Positions 23,591-34,900 of a stretch of DNA of 64,000 nucleotides are shown here, piece after piece. Made by a program: the position numbers and the translations under genes. Every line of letters begins with the position of its first letter. The first letter of the stretch is position 1. The stretch comes from Mesorhabditis belari (Eukaryota > Nematoda > Chromadorea > Rhabditida > Rhabditidae): NCBI GenBank assembly GCA_958450365.1, contig CAUEEP010000134.1, positions 1-64,000 of the forward strand. The letters run 5' to 3'. The notes below the pieces were generated by a model, which saw only the letters and a program-made list of their open reading frames with translations, ran no database searches and was not told the DNA's origin.

Positions 23591-25476
23591 AGATTTTTTA
23601 CGGTACCGGTATCTTGGTTCGATGTAAATACCGCTAATAACTCACCACTTGGCTCACCAATCCTTGAGTACTTTAACGGAACTGATTATTATTCCGCTAA
23701 GTCTATATTACAGACACGAGCAGATTTGGTATACAAGAGATATATAACTTCTTGAAGAGATATATAACTACTTGTAAATTTTATTAGCACGGAACTAGTC
23801 CTACAGTCCTGCTAACTATTAGATTGACAAGAAAATTCGTAAGAAAAAAAAAAGTCTGCACGGTGATTTCTTAAAAACTAAGCCATAAATTCTTCCCAAA
23901 TTTTTGATAAATAAGAGATTTCTTCAGCTCAGATGACACTTTTTCAGTAACCAGCCTTTAGATAAGTTTTTAATGGATTAATGAATAGATAATAGATCTT
24001 TAATTGATTCTAAACCCACCTTTTGATTACCATAAAGTAAATTTTACCAACCACATTCCCGACTGGCGCCTCGACAGTCACTTCAGAACCACAGCAACGG
24101 AAATTCGCCAAGCAACACCAGGTACAGCACTTGAAGGGACGGCTGATACGCATCACTTCCTAAAACTTAGCTAATAAAAGAATAAAAAAGGAGTCTAGCA
24201 ATAAAAATGGGTAGAGTAAACTGTCAATAACGTAAAAAAAGTAAATGATAAAGAATTTCCAAGAGGAATTGAACCCTCGATCTTCTGCTTACCGGGCAGA
24301 CTCTCTATCATTAGCTATTAGCGCCTTCTTTCCCCAACAAGAAATAGGAAACACAAGGAAGAAAGAGAAGGAAATTTCTGGCTTTCTGGGAAGACAAGAG
24401 TTTCACTTCAAATTGTCTTGAATCTGTTCTAATTATCGAGATTACTACAGCTACAGCATTTTAAACTTATCTAGCATTCAAAAAAACTTCTCTGTACTCA
24501 CTCGATTGAAATTATCGACAATATGTATAGTGAATCCTCTTTGCCCTCCACAACATTGTCTCATACAGCATCCTGATTCCTCGTAAGCGTAGTAGACCTA
24601 TCATTTCATCAATCAAAGACCAGAATGTCTGAAATTTCTAAAAAAAAACAAGCCATTTTCTCACCTGTTGTCCAACAGAATTGTAAATAGCGTATTTATT
24701 TTTCACCTCCCAACCGGCGACCGCTTCCAAAAGGCTCACTTTCTAAAAGGGAATCTTTGAAGCAAGAAAGAGTCTAATAAAAAGAATGCGTTTGTAAAAT
24801 CAAGCACAAAGTACAGGGCATTAAACTGGCTAAGATAAATCACCTGTTGAATGATTAAACGATCGATTTGCGTGAGATACTCGAGTCCAATTGGCACTCC
24901 AGCAATTGGGGCCATCGTTGGCATAAAGCCGACAGCTGAAACGCTAATGGCTAGACTTCTAAAACGTGTCCCCTTTTTCTTTTTATTTTAATCCTGTCTC
25001 TCTTTTTCTCTAATCTATTCACTTTTTATATCTTTCGATATCCTTTGTGAACGCTCACAGAATCAAACAAAAAGTAGATAGCGTATTTTCTCTAATAGTA
25101 GTGCGTCCCAGCGAGCCGAGTTGGTGACGATTTTACAGTTTTCAAGCTTTCACAAAAGCTCAACACTCAAATCCCCCACTAGATCTCATCGTCAGTTACA
25201 TTTTCCGACCCCACATCGATAGGTTCTGATAAGCGGTTCTCGAGACTTCGGAGAATTTAGGCGACGCTCAGGGTGCACTACTATTAGAGAGAACACGGTA
25301 GATTGAATAAAAATAGAGACAAAATTACGGTAGAGAGAAAGGGAACACGTTTTAGAAAATAGGCAATAAGCTAAAGATTTCAACGACTCACGAGCTCCCG
25401 GTGGTGCAGCGGGCATTGGCAATCCGGGTTCAATCTTGATCGTAGAGATATTTCTCTCTTTATCGTAGCTCTCCAT
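22699..25476 (-). CDS. Phospholipid scramblase, copy 2 (10 exons, best 5' half)
   Basis: Same gene as copy 1, formed by B2 (5' exons) and A3 (3' exons). Exons: 25,392-25,476; 24,844-24,935; 24,665-24,742; 24,502-24,597; 24,031-24,159; 23,324-~23,415; 23,183-23,249; 23,040-23,138; 22,811-22,869; 22,699-22,743. Exon 5 is in frame here (129 bp, EVMRISRPFKCCTWCC...), unlike copy 1. Exon 8 is one base short in its A run (six instead of the seven in A2), which shifts the frame before the Ca2+ motif. Exon phases otherwise match throughout, giving a protein of about 280 residues, slightly shorter than typical animal scramblases. The exon 5/6 join contains the palindromic border and no clean acceptor is visible, so the two halves may not be spliced as drawn. 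Confidence 0.85.
23507..23620. repeat. Palindromic block border, A3/B2, one arm shortened
   Basis: Same palindrome, but the right arm has lost about ten bases (cggtaccggt runs straight into atcttggttc). It lies in the exon 5/6 intron of scramblase copy 2. Confidence 0.88.
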
Positions 25477-28400
25477 TTCTCTAAAAATATCATAATCAAT
25501 TTAATTAAATAAAAGATTCAAAATCAGTTTGACTTTTAGAAAAAAGAAGGTAGAAAGATTAATGAGCAAAAAAGCTATTTTACGTACAAATAAAGTTATT
25601 TTCTTAGTTTTTAAAACATCGCTAAAGCTATTAAGTAAAAAATTGTTATGTTGTTGTCAGTATTAGGATAAAATTGTTGTGCTTTCAAAGAAAAACGCAA
25701 AATTTTCTCTTTCAACCTGAAAATATTTTTCTGAAAGCCGAGAGATTGTTTATTTGTCTTTTAGTGCGGGCTATTGACTTTTGACTACATAAAATTAGGT
25801 GAAAACGTCAGGGAAAAAAAAAGTAAAGAATAAGTGCAAAAAATTGGCTTGTTAAAATCTATAAACCAAAAAAACACCCTTTTAAGGCAAAATCTACAGC
25901 GCTGTGCACGTCTTAGCGAATCAATTGTATATTTTATATCAATTGGAACCGTATTAGATCAAAAAAAGAACCGTATTGGAACCGTATTAGATCAAAAAAA
26001 GAACCGTATTGGAACCGTATTAGATCAAAAAAAGAACCGTATTGGAACCGTATATTTTACAAAATAGCAATTGAGGACAAATTCAAATGGAAAAGTTTAA
26101 AGTGACCTAAATTTGGATGTGACGCATTTGGGTTTTCAAAAAGTGGGTAAGAAAATTCCGGGTTCTGAAAGAATCAAATTTCACATTAAAAATGCTGTCC
26201 TTACACAAAAAGTGAGTTCTACGCTAAATAAAATATTATTTTCTCATTTTTTAAAAGAGCAAGTTGAAAAAAAATATTACTAACATATTACGGCTCCAAA
26301 CATCCAAATTCTAGATCGAAATTTTACCCAAACTGCTAAATCTTTTAACCCAGAAACACTAATTTCAAATGATTTTCCAAAACGAGAGGAATAACAAGAC
26401 AAATTCGCGGCTGAACTGGATTGACTGGCTTTAGAAGAGTGGGTATTTTGCAACGACTTCTATCCAGAAGAGCTTTGCCACTGCCTCAAGACCTCAAGAA
26501 AATGGTCATCCAAATACGTTAAGTCCATTTCTCATTCTAATTCTTCTCTTGATTTGCTCCAAAGGGACTCTATTTACTAGGCATGAACACCATTTATAGG
26601 ATTGACAAAGTTTTGCCTATGATTGAACGTCCGGTGAACATAATCCAAATTTGCCAAGTTGCTGTAGTCAGATCAACAAATCTGTGTATCGTAGAATCGG
26701 GAAGAACATATTTTTGCATCACGTGTTCCAAAGTAGCTACAATTGAGGCAGTTGCGCACTTTCCATAGCAATCCCCGATCTTCTAGCCACCCGTCAAAGT
26801 CAACATCAGCTTTTCCGGCAATTTTGGGCCATTCTTTCAATAGGTTAAACGATTTCAGCTCTAATCTATTTGCTGCAGCGACACCCGCCATAACTAAATA
26901 AAGAAAGTAAAGTAAATAAAAACCTAATTTGTTAAAATGAATAGTAAAAGTCGCATGACAATCAACAGAGATCAACAACAATCATTAAATGGGACTTGAT
27001 GAAATTATTCAAATTTTCAATGCCCCTAAACTCCCATAGCACCAATCAACAAAGCGAAAAGACCGAGAAAAGTATAGAAAGTATAGAAAGTATAGAAAGT
27101 ATAGTAAGTATAGTAAGTATAGTAAGTATAGAAAGGATAGAAAGTACAGAAAGTACAGAAAGTATAGAAAGTATAGAAAGTATAGAAACGATAGAAAGTA
27201 TAGAAACGATAGAAAGTATAGAAACGATAGAAAGCATAGAAACGACAGAAAGTATAGAAAGGGAAAAGATAGAAAGGATAGCAAGACTAGCAAGAATAGA
27301 AAGGATAGAAAGGATAGAAAGGATAGAAAGGATAGAAAGGATAGAAAGGATAGAAAGTATAGAAACTCTAAAATCTAAACTTTAACAATTTTAAAAGAAA
27401 GAAACAGGGAAAAAGGTGAAAACAATAAAAGAAGAACGGAAAGTTTAAAAATAAAAGAAGAACGGAAAGTTTAACAATAAACAGAAATTTATAAGGATAA
27501 AGAATAGGAACAATACGCGCAAAAGAGACAGCGAAGCGCCAAATCGCCAAATTTTTTTGAAAGAATGAATTTTAAAAGGAAAAATGAGACGCCGTCTCGA
27601 CTACGGTAGTTAGGTGTATTTTAGAATTTAGGCTTGGCAAGTTGCCAACCCGTACTCAAACTGCGGGAATTTTACTTTTACTTTTGCCCTTACTTTCACT
27701 TTTACTTGTTTTTGTAGTTGAATTTTGAAATTTGAAAACAAAAACAAAGCTTTTTAAGATTTCTTTTCACAATTCGTTACCCTTAGTGATCATTTTTACA
27801 GAAAATCGCATAAACAAGAAAAAGCTATGGAGTAAAAAATTGGTTAGCTGTGTTTTTTGTGTTAGCTGTGTGCCAAAGATGGCTTACTCTTAGAAATTGA
27901 GTGCATCAGGGAAGTTGTATTTACAATTTTTACACTCAAAGTACACTTAAAGATCGAATTTTGCTTTTATCATTGACTTTAAGTACAAAAATTTAAGGTC
28001 AAAGAATGAGAATTTCAAAATTTCTCAAAACTAGTGAGCAACCTGTTGATTTGTATGTGAATTTGTCAAGGAAAAAAGAGAAAAGGGAAAGAATTGAGCG
28101 AAGAAAACAGAGATTTGAGTAAACATTTGGGGTTTTTCGGGTTTTTCGGGTTTTTGGTGGGTTTATTTACCCAATTTTTCTCTTTCTACTTATGAGAAAA
28201 AGATTTTGATTCAGAAATTAGCTGTAAATGATTTTGAAAGAGTTTAATATCGAAAAAAAAAACATATCTAATTTGACGAAACAAGTTTGAGAATTGACTA
28301 TTTTTATATAAATTTTGTTTTTTTATAAATTAAGAAGTCAAAATTGCTTTTAAACTGGGGATTTGTGGGAAATCGATTAAAATTAAATTAAACCCGATTG

Positions 28401-28494
28401 AATCAACAATTTTTGCCATAACTTTGAAACAAATTTGCATTTTAGACAAAAACAAAGTTTTGTGAAGTTTTATGAAAGTTTTAGATCAGAATTC

Positions 28495-29064
28495 GGTTCT
28501 TTTCCAATATCGGGGGAGCGGTCCGATTATCGGGGGAGCGGAAGGAAAATCGGGGGAGCAAATTTTGCCCCCTCGAAAAATGCATTTCTGGGACTTTTAT
28601 TTTAACTGCAACGTTTTTTTTTAAAATTTTTTGGCAGCGCTACATATGTCCTATATTATCCAAAGTACTGCCATAAAATCCGCGAATTACCCGTTATTCT
28701 CACAACCTTTATATTAGATCACAAAAGTGACTTAAATATCTAACACTTGGGAACATTTCGCCGTGCGCAAGTGTCACATACCCAGCGAAATAGATCTTTT
28801 CCCTTTGAGCGGACTTTCATCGATTCGCCACAGTTGCAAATCCACGACTGGATGACTCCTTTGGTGACGAAATAATCGATTGCCGTCGATTCCTTGAACG
28901 CACAAATATCGGAGAAGCGCATCGTCGTTAAAGTTTAAAAAAAAACGTTGCAGTTAAAATAAAAGTCCCAGAAATGCATTTTTCGAGGGGGCAAAATTTG
29001 CTCCCCCGATTTTCCTTCCGCTCCCCCGATAATCGGACCGCTCCCCCGATATTGGAAAAGAACC
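28495..29064. mobile_element. Non-autonomous Merlin-type element with 8-bp TSD (B2)
   Basis: Same insertion as at 10,434-10,996 with the same cagaattc duplications (28,487-28,494 and 29,065-29,072), so it was copied with block B and is not a second insertion. The termini are slightly more complete here (all gggggagc motifs intact). Confidence 0.85.
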
Positions 29065-30649
29065 CAGAATTCGAATGATTAGATAGTTGATTAGAAGAGA
29101 TTAGAAGTGATTAGAATTATTGGGTTGGTGAATTGAAAACTGCGGGACTTGGAACTAAAATTTGATTCAGGCCATCAATTCATTCCAAATAATTTCCATT
29201 ATTATTGACGACTTCTGTCCATTTTCAGGCAATTCCTCTTTCGCAGTAGGATTTTGGTTTGTGTGTGAGACAAGTGTGAGACTCAAAAATGGAGGACTGG
29301 AGATGTCAGCTGTCAGCCCAGTTTGAGCACTTTCTTCAAAAGAAACCCATTTTTGTGTCAATAGAAAAGTTGTAGAGAATCAAAAATTAAGCTTAGATCC
29401 AAATTTCCAAAAGGATACAGTATCATTTATCAAGAGCTATGAATGGATACTGTTAGAGCGAATTAATCAATCAATTCAATACCAGTAACCTTTAAGATCA
29501 AATCTATTGGGTTGGTGAATCGAAAAACCGCCGGCTATTGTCATATGTGACAGTTTGAGCACTTTCTTCAAAAGAAACCCATTTTGGTGTCAATAGAAAA
29601 GTTGTAGAGAATCAAAAATTAGGCTTATAGCCAAATTTCCAAAAAGATACACTTAATAGTTTCGCTTAAAATGCAAGTTTTGTGAAGATTCGTAAATTTG
29701 GCTGTGCTTATCCCTTTCATCGCCGAGAAAGAGCGGTTCTTGGGATTGCCTAGGAGGACAAGTGAGGCCCTCACTTGGAGTCCCCCCTTTCCCTTTCACT
29801 CATTTGTAATCTATTCGTCTTATCGTACAACTGTAAATAAAGATATATATCTTTCGGATATTCAACTGCAGTTTGGGTCGGTCATTTCACAGGGACTCCC
29901 TTCTAATACGTTGGAGGAGTTGAGTCGGGGTTTGTCGGAGTGTTAGAGATGGCAGGATCAATAGGAGAGTGGACTCTCAATCAATAGGAGTCCACTCTCT
30001 TTAACTTAACCCAAATTCTAGTCCATATCCGTTTACACCTAGGAACGAATCCTATTCTGAAACGAATTTTATTCAATTCTTGATCATTTTTCTAAAAACT
30101 TATATTAAATTGCTATTTTTTTTGTTAAATTCTTATATTTATTCATTTATTTTACAAGTTTTCATGAAATTAAGCGATTTTTTTGAAGAAAAGTTTCGAA
30201 AAAATCAAAATCTTTGAATTTTTATAATGAAATTCCAAAAGAATAGATAAAATTAGATAAAATAAATGACAAAATGACAAAAGAATAAAGAAAAAGAGGT
30301 TAAAAATGATAAAATGACAAAGAAATAATCAAAAAGAGCTTAAAAATGACAAAAGAATAAAGAAAAAGCGATTAAAATGACAAAAAAACGATAATCAATT
30401 AGAAAACTTTAAACATCTTTAAAAGTATTTCAGTAAAATCCCAAAAAAACTTAACAAATCGAGCAGGCAATGCTTGGATTTGTCGATTTTTTCTTCTTTA
30501 ATCCAGTTTCGGCAAAGAGAAGCGCTCTGAGCTCTTGATATCCGTCGATTGAATTCACATTTTCATCTTAAAATTGACTTTTCTTTGGATGAAAGTTTTG
30601 GCCTTTGTGAAAGTGTGAAAGTTTTGGACTTTGTGCTTTTAGGAACCTC

Positions 30650-30797
30650 TGAGCCTGAGCCTGAGCCTAAGCTTAAGCTTAAGCCTAAGCCTGAGCCTAA
30701 GCCTAAGCCTGAGCCTAAGCCTAAGCCTGAGCCTAAGCCTAAGCCTAAGCCTAAGCCTAAGCCTGAGCCTAAGCTTAAGCCTATAAGCCTTAAGCCG
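30650..30797. repeat. Degenerate interstitial telomere-like tract (B2)
   Basis: Longer version of the tract at 12,582, with many perfect gcctaa units. A short tract in the opposite orientation (taggcttaggcttcgg) follows at about 31,305-31,357, so the two face each other. Confidence 0.8.
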
Positions 30798-30799
30798 AA

Positions 30800-31300
30800 A
30801 TTCAGAACGCCTATAACTTTGTGCGTTTTGCCGATTAGCCGTTTTTGAAAACAGTTTCTGAATGTAGATCTGAATTCAGATGTTTATTTTGGTGACTAGC
30901 TGTACTAGTTAACTCATATTGTACTTGGGAAAGTTTCCCGCGGGTAACTTTGGAAAGTTTCCTTGTTAGGCTTGGACTTAGTGCGTAGGCTAGCGGCTAG
31001 CGCCTAGCACTAACTCAAATATTCAGGCCTCCCTCCCCCAAAAAAGGCGGCTATTTGGGTTTGGGCTAGTGGGGATCCTTGCAAATTGATTTCTGTACTT
31101 TTATTGAATCGAGGCGACGGTGGAAATTGGAACATTTCAGCCCTATGATTTCCGTACTTTTATCGGATCAAAGAAGCTGTTCAAGTTGGGACATTTCAGC
31201 CCCATTTCAGACATTTTTGTATTGGATCAGTAATTGGAACGGGTTGAGACCAAGCCCAAATAACTCTTTTATTGGTTGGGTTTTACCCAACCAAAAGCCT
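30800..31300. other. Non-coding sequence between telomere-like tracts
   Basis: Present only in B2. It contains a short direct duplication (tgatttctgtacttttattg / tgatttccgtacttttatcg, both followed by acatttcagcc). No gene is visible. Confidence 0.6.
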
Positions 31301-31998
31301 TAGCCTTAAAACGCTTAGGCTTGAGGCTTCAGGTTTAGGATTAGGCTTAGGCTTCGGTAAACAGTTTCCTTTTGAGCTGTGTAGCTCATATTGTACTGTA
31401 AATAAAGATATATATCTTCCGGATATTCAACTGCAGTTTGGGTCGGTCATTTCACAGGGACTCCCTTCTAATACGTTGGAGGAGTTGAGTCGGGGTTTGT
31501 CGGAGTGTTAGAGATGACAGAATATCAGAAGGAGTCCACTCTCTTTAACTTAATTCTAGTCCATATCTGTTTACTCCTAGGAACAAACAATTGAGAACAC
31601 CAATTTAAACATCAAATTCGTAATCAGCGTAATTGATTACCCTAAAAAAATGTGGAAAATCAAAATTTAAGTGCTAACTTTATTAGTATCTATTGTTTTA
31701 TTAAAAAATCAAATCAAATTATCAGTTTGACAGTTGATTTGGGCTATTCAGTGCCATAATTATTGCTGTAAATTGAGTTTAAAGCCAGTTTAGTTACTCA
31801 AATTAATACTGGATTAACTTAGATAAAGATTTGGGTAATTAAACCGACCGAAAAGCTTTCTATAAGTCTGCTAGACGCAATCTTTCCGATAGTGATAGAA
31901 AAGAACGCAAAGTTGGCCATATTCAAATCAACCGAGGTTACTTCTTTAAGCCAAACAATCAGCCTCTATTCTTTCAGTTATTCAACTATTCCCCTCAC

Positions 31999-34900
31999 CT
32001 CTTTGATGCTGAATAATCTCCCAGATCGATTTTTTGAAACTTCGAATTAAATAATATGTATTCATCTCTCCTTTTCCTTTAATTTGAGTCTTTCCACGAC
32101 CTTCGAACTCAAAGCGGCCAGTTTTTTGAGCACAACTGAAAAATTATCAATGAAATATGATTATCAACTTTAAATCTTCAATCTATAGCTGCTGATCTAG
32201 AAAATTATTTATTAGGTTGTTCGGATATCAACGAGCGTTTGTACTGCTTAACTTGTGAGGAAATGGCTCGTGATGAAGCCATTTCCCGCATCTGATCGTC
32301 TTTCCAATGACATGAAGATGCTCATTAATAGAATTTGAGCATAGAAACTGTTGAGCAAGTTCATGCGTTGTTTGACATGGATCCGATTCGATTGCAGCCC
32401 TCAAAGTGTCGTTGTCTACCGTTTGAGGTCGATGAGGAGGTCATGGTCGACCAGAGTGTTCCTCTGGTCGACCATGACGACCAGAGTGTTCCTCTGGTCG
32501 GCCTCGAGATCATCCTCGAGACTTTCATCACCATTCCAAAAGCGTTGGAGCCAGGATCGGCTTTCGGACAAAACATCATTTCTAAATGCTTTGACCAAAG
32601 CTCGATGGGACCTTGTTATTCCACCATACTGAGAGCATGACCTTTTTCCCATGAATGTCCGGTTTCACGATCGGATTTGGCCGTTCTCCTGGTCCTAGTC
32701 ATTTCCGTTTTCGAATAGTATCATCGAAATGGATCCTCATCTCCAGTAACGAGAGAATCAAAAAAGCCATGATCTTTAGCGTGGCGGATGAGGATTCCGG
32801 CAATAGCGACCCGTGAAGCCTTGTTTGCACTGCTTAACTCGTGAGGAAGCCATTTCCCGTATCAGATCGTCTTTCCAATGGCGTAGAGATGCTCATTAAT
32901 AGTAGAATTTGAACATAGAAACTGTTGAGCAAGTTCGTTTGACATTCGATTCGATTGCAGCCCTCAAAGTATCGTTGTCTACGCTTGAGGTCGACGAGGA
33001 GATCATGACGAGAGTGTTCATGATCCTCCAGACTTTCATCACCATTCCGAAAGCGTTGGAGCCAAGCTCGGCATCGGCTTTCGGACAAAACATCATTCCT
33101 AAATGCTTTGACCAAATCTCAATGGGATTCCGCTACTGTTTTGCCCAGTTTGAAGTCGTAAAATAGGCTTATTGATAGGTAAAGCAGGCTTATTAATGAG
33201 TAAAGTAGGCTTATTGATAAGTAAAATATGCACAAGAAAAATATATAAAATATGCACAAGATAACGTACTTTTAAATACAGAAAGACATTTTTTTAAAAG
33301 CTTCTCTCACAACAATAAGTTTAGTAACGCTTGTTTATATCCGAACAACCTAATATGAAATCTAAATGTAATCTTATAGATGAATATCTTTTTATATTTA
33401 CTTACTTCACAGCACTCTCACTGCAATGAATTCTCCCGACTGGACTGTGCGATTCCATTCGAGAAGCTGTATTTACTGTGTCTCCAAATAGACAATATCT
33501 AAAGTTCGGGAATAAATTGGATTACTTTATACTTAAGACAATGATTACTAGTTATCAGAAGCGAAAAATGAAGTTCACCTTGGCATTTTAGCACCAACAA
33601 CTCCAGCCACAACGGGACCAGAGTGAATCCCAGCTCTGATTTTTAATGGTTTACCTAAATTGTTTATAAATTGTTTATAAATAGTTTATAAATAGTTTAT
33701 AGGTCGCGTCCGTTTCCTTCCAATACGGTTCCAATACGGTTCCAATACGATTCTAATACGATTCGAATACGGTTCCAATACGGTTCCTATTTTGATCTAA
33801 TACGGTTCCAATACGGTTCCAATACGTTTCCAATACGGTTCCAATACGGTTTCAATACGGTTCCAATACGGTTTCAATACGGTTCTAATACGGTTCCAAT
33901 AGGGTTCCAATACGGTTCCAATACGGTTCCAATACGGTTCCTATTTTGATCTAATACGGTTCCAATACGTTTCCAATACGGTTTCAATACGGTTCCAATA
34001 CGGTTTCAATACGGTTCCAATACGGTTTCAATACGGGTCTAATACGGTTCCAATAGGGTTCCAATACGGTTCCAATACGGTTCCAATACGGTTACAATAC
34101 GGTTCCTATTTTGATCTAATACGTTTCCAATACGGTTCCAATACGGTTTCAATACGGTTCCAATACGGTTTCAATACGGTTCTAATACGGTTCCAATAGG
34201 GTTCCAATACGGTTCCAATACGGTTACAATACGGTTCCTATTTTGATCTAATACGTTTCCAATACGGTTCCAATACGGTTTCAATACGGTTCCAATACGG
34301 TTTCAATACGGTTCTAATACGGTTCCAATAGGGTTCCAATACGGTTCCAATACGGTTACAATACGGTTCCTATTTTGATCTAATACGGTTCCAATACGGT
34401 TCCAATACGTTTCTAATACGGTTCCAATACGATTATAATACAGTTCCAATAGGGTTCCAATAGGGTTCCAATACGGTTCTAATACGTTTCCAATACGGTT
34501 CCAATACGGTTCCTATTTTGATCTAATACGGTTCCAATACGTTTCCAATACGGTTCCAATACGATTCTAATACGGTTCCAATAGGGTTCCAATAGGGTTC
34601 TTATTTTGATCTAATACGATTCTAATACGGTTCTAATACGGTTCCAATACGGTTTCAATACGGTTTCAATACGGTACTTCAAAAGTACCTAGGGCCGCGT
34701 CCGTTTCCTTCCTATTTGCGTTGCTATTTTGCAATTATTCGCGTCGGATTTTCGTCCTTTTTCTCCCTTTCCGAAATTATTTTTTTTGGTCAGCGGGTTT
34801 TTTTTGCCTGGGGGGACTTTGTTGTTTAATCTTTGATGCGCATACTGTTTTTGTAATGGATATTGTTGCATTTCGGTTCTTGCTAATAAACAGTAACGTT

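Larger units (their letters stand above)
23591..31615. repeat. Segmental duplication block B, copy B2
   Basis: Second copy of block B. Its left palindrome arm is shortened: the ten bases acttgccaag present in the other borders are missing at about 23,610. Its telomere-like tract (30,650-30,797) is longer than in B1. It ends in an LTR-like repeat at 31,386-31,600, after which single-copy sequence and the guanylate cyclase gene begin. Confidence 0.9.

Noticed and set aside
31840..32020. Plus-strand frame containing RRNLSDSDRKERKVGHIQ
   Set aside because: No start codon. It lies where the last cyclase exon should be on the other strand and may be its shadow.
33719..34680. CRISPR-like array
   Set aside because: Repeats are contiguous 11-mers with no unique spacers, and the DNA is clearly eukaryotic.
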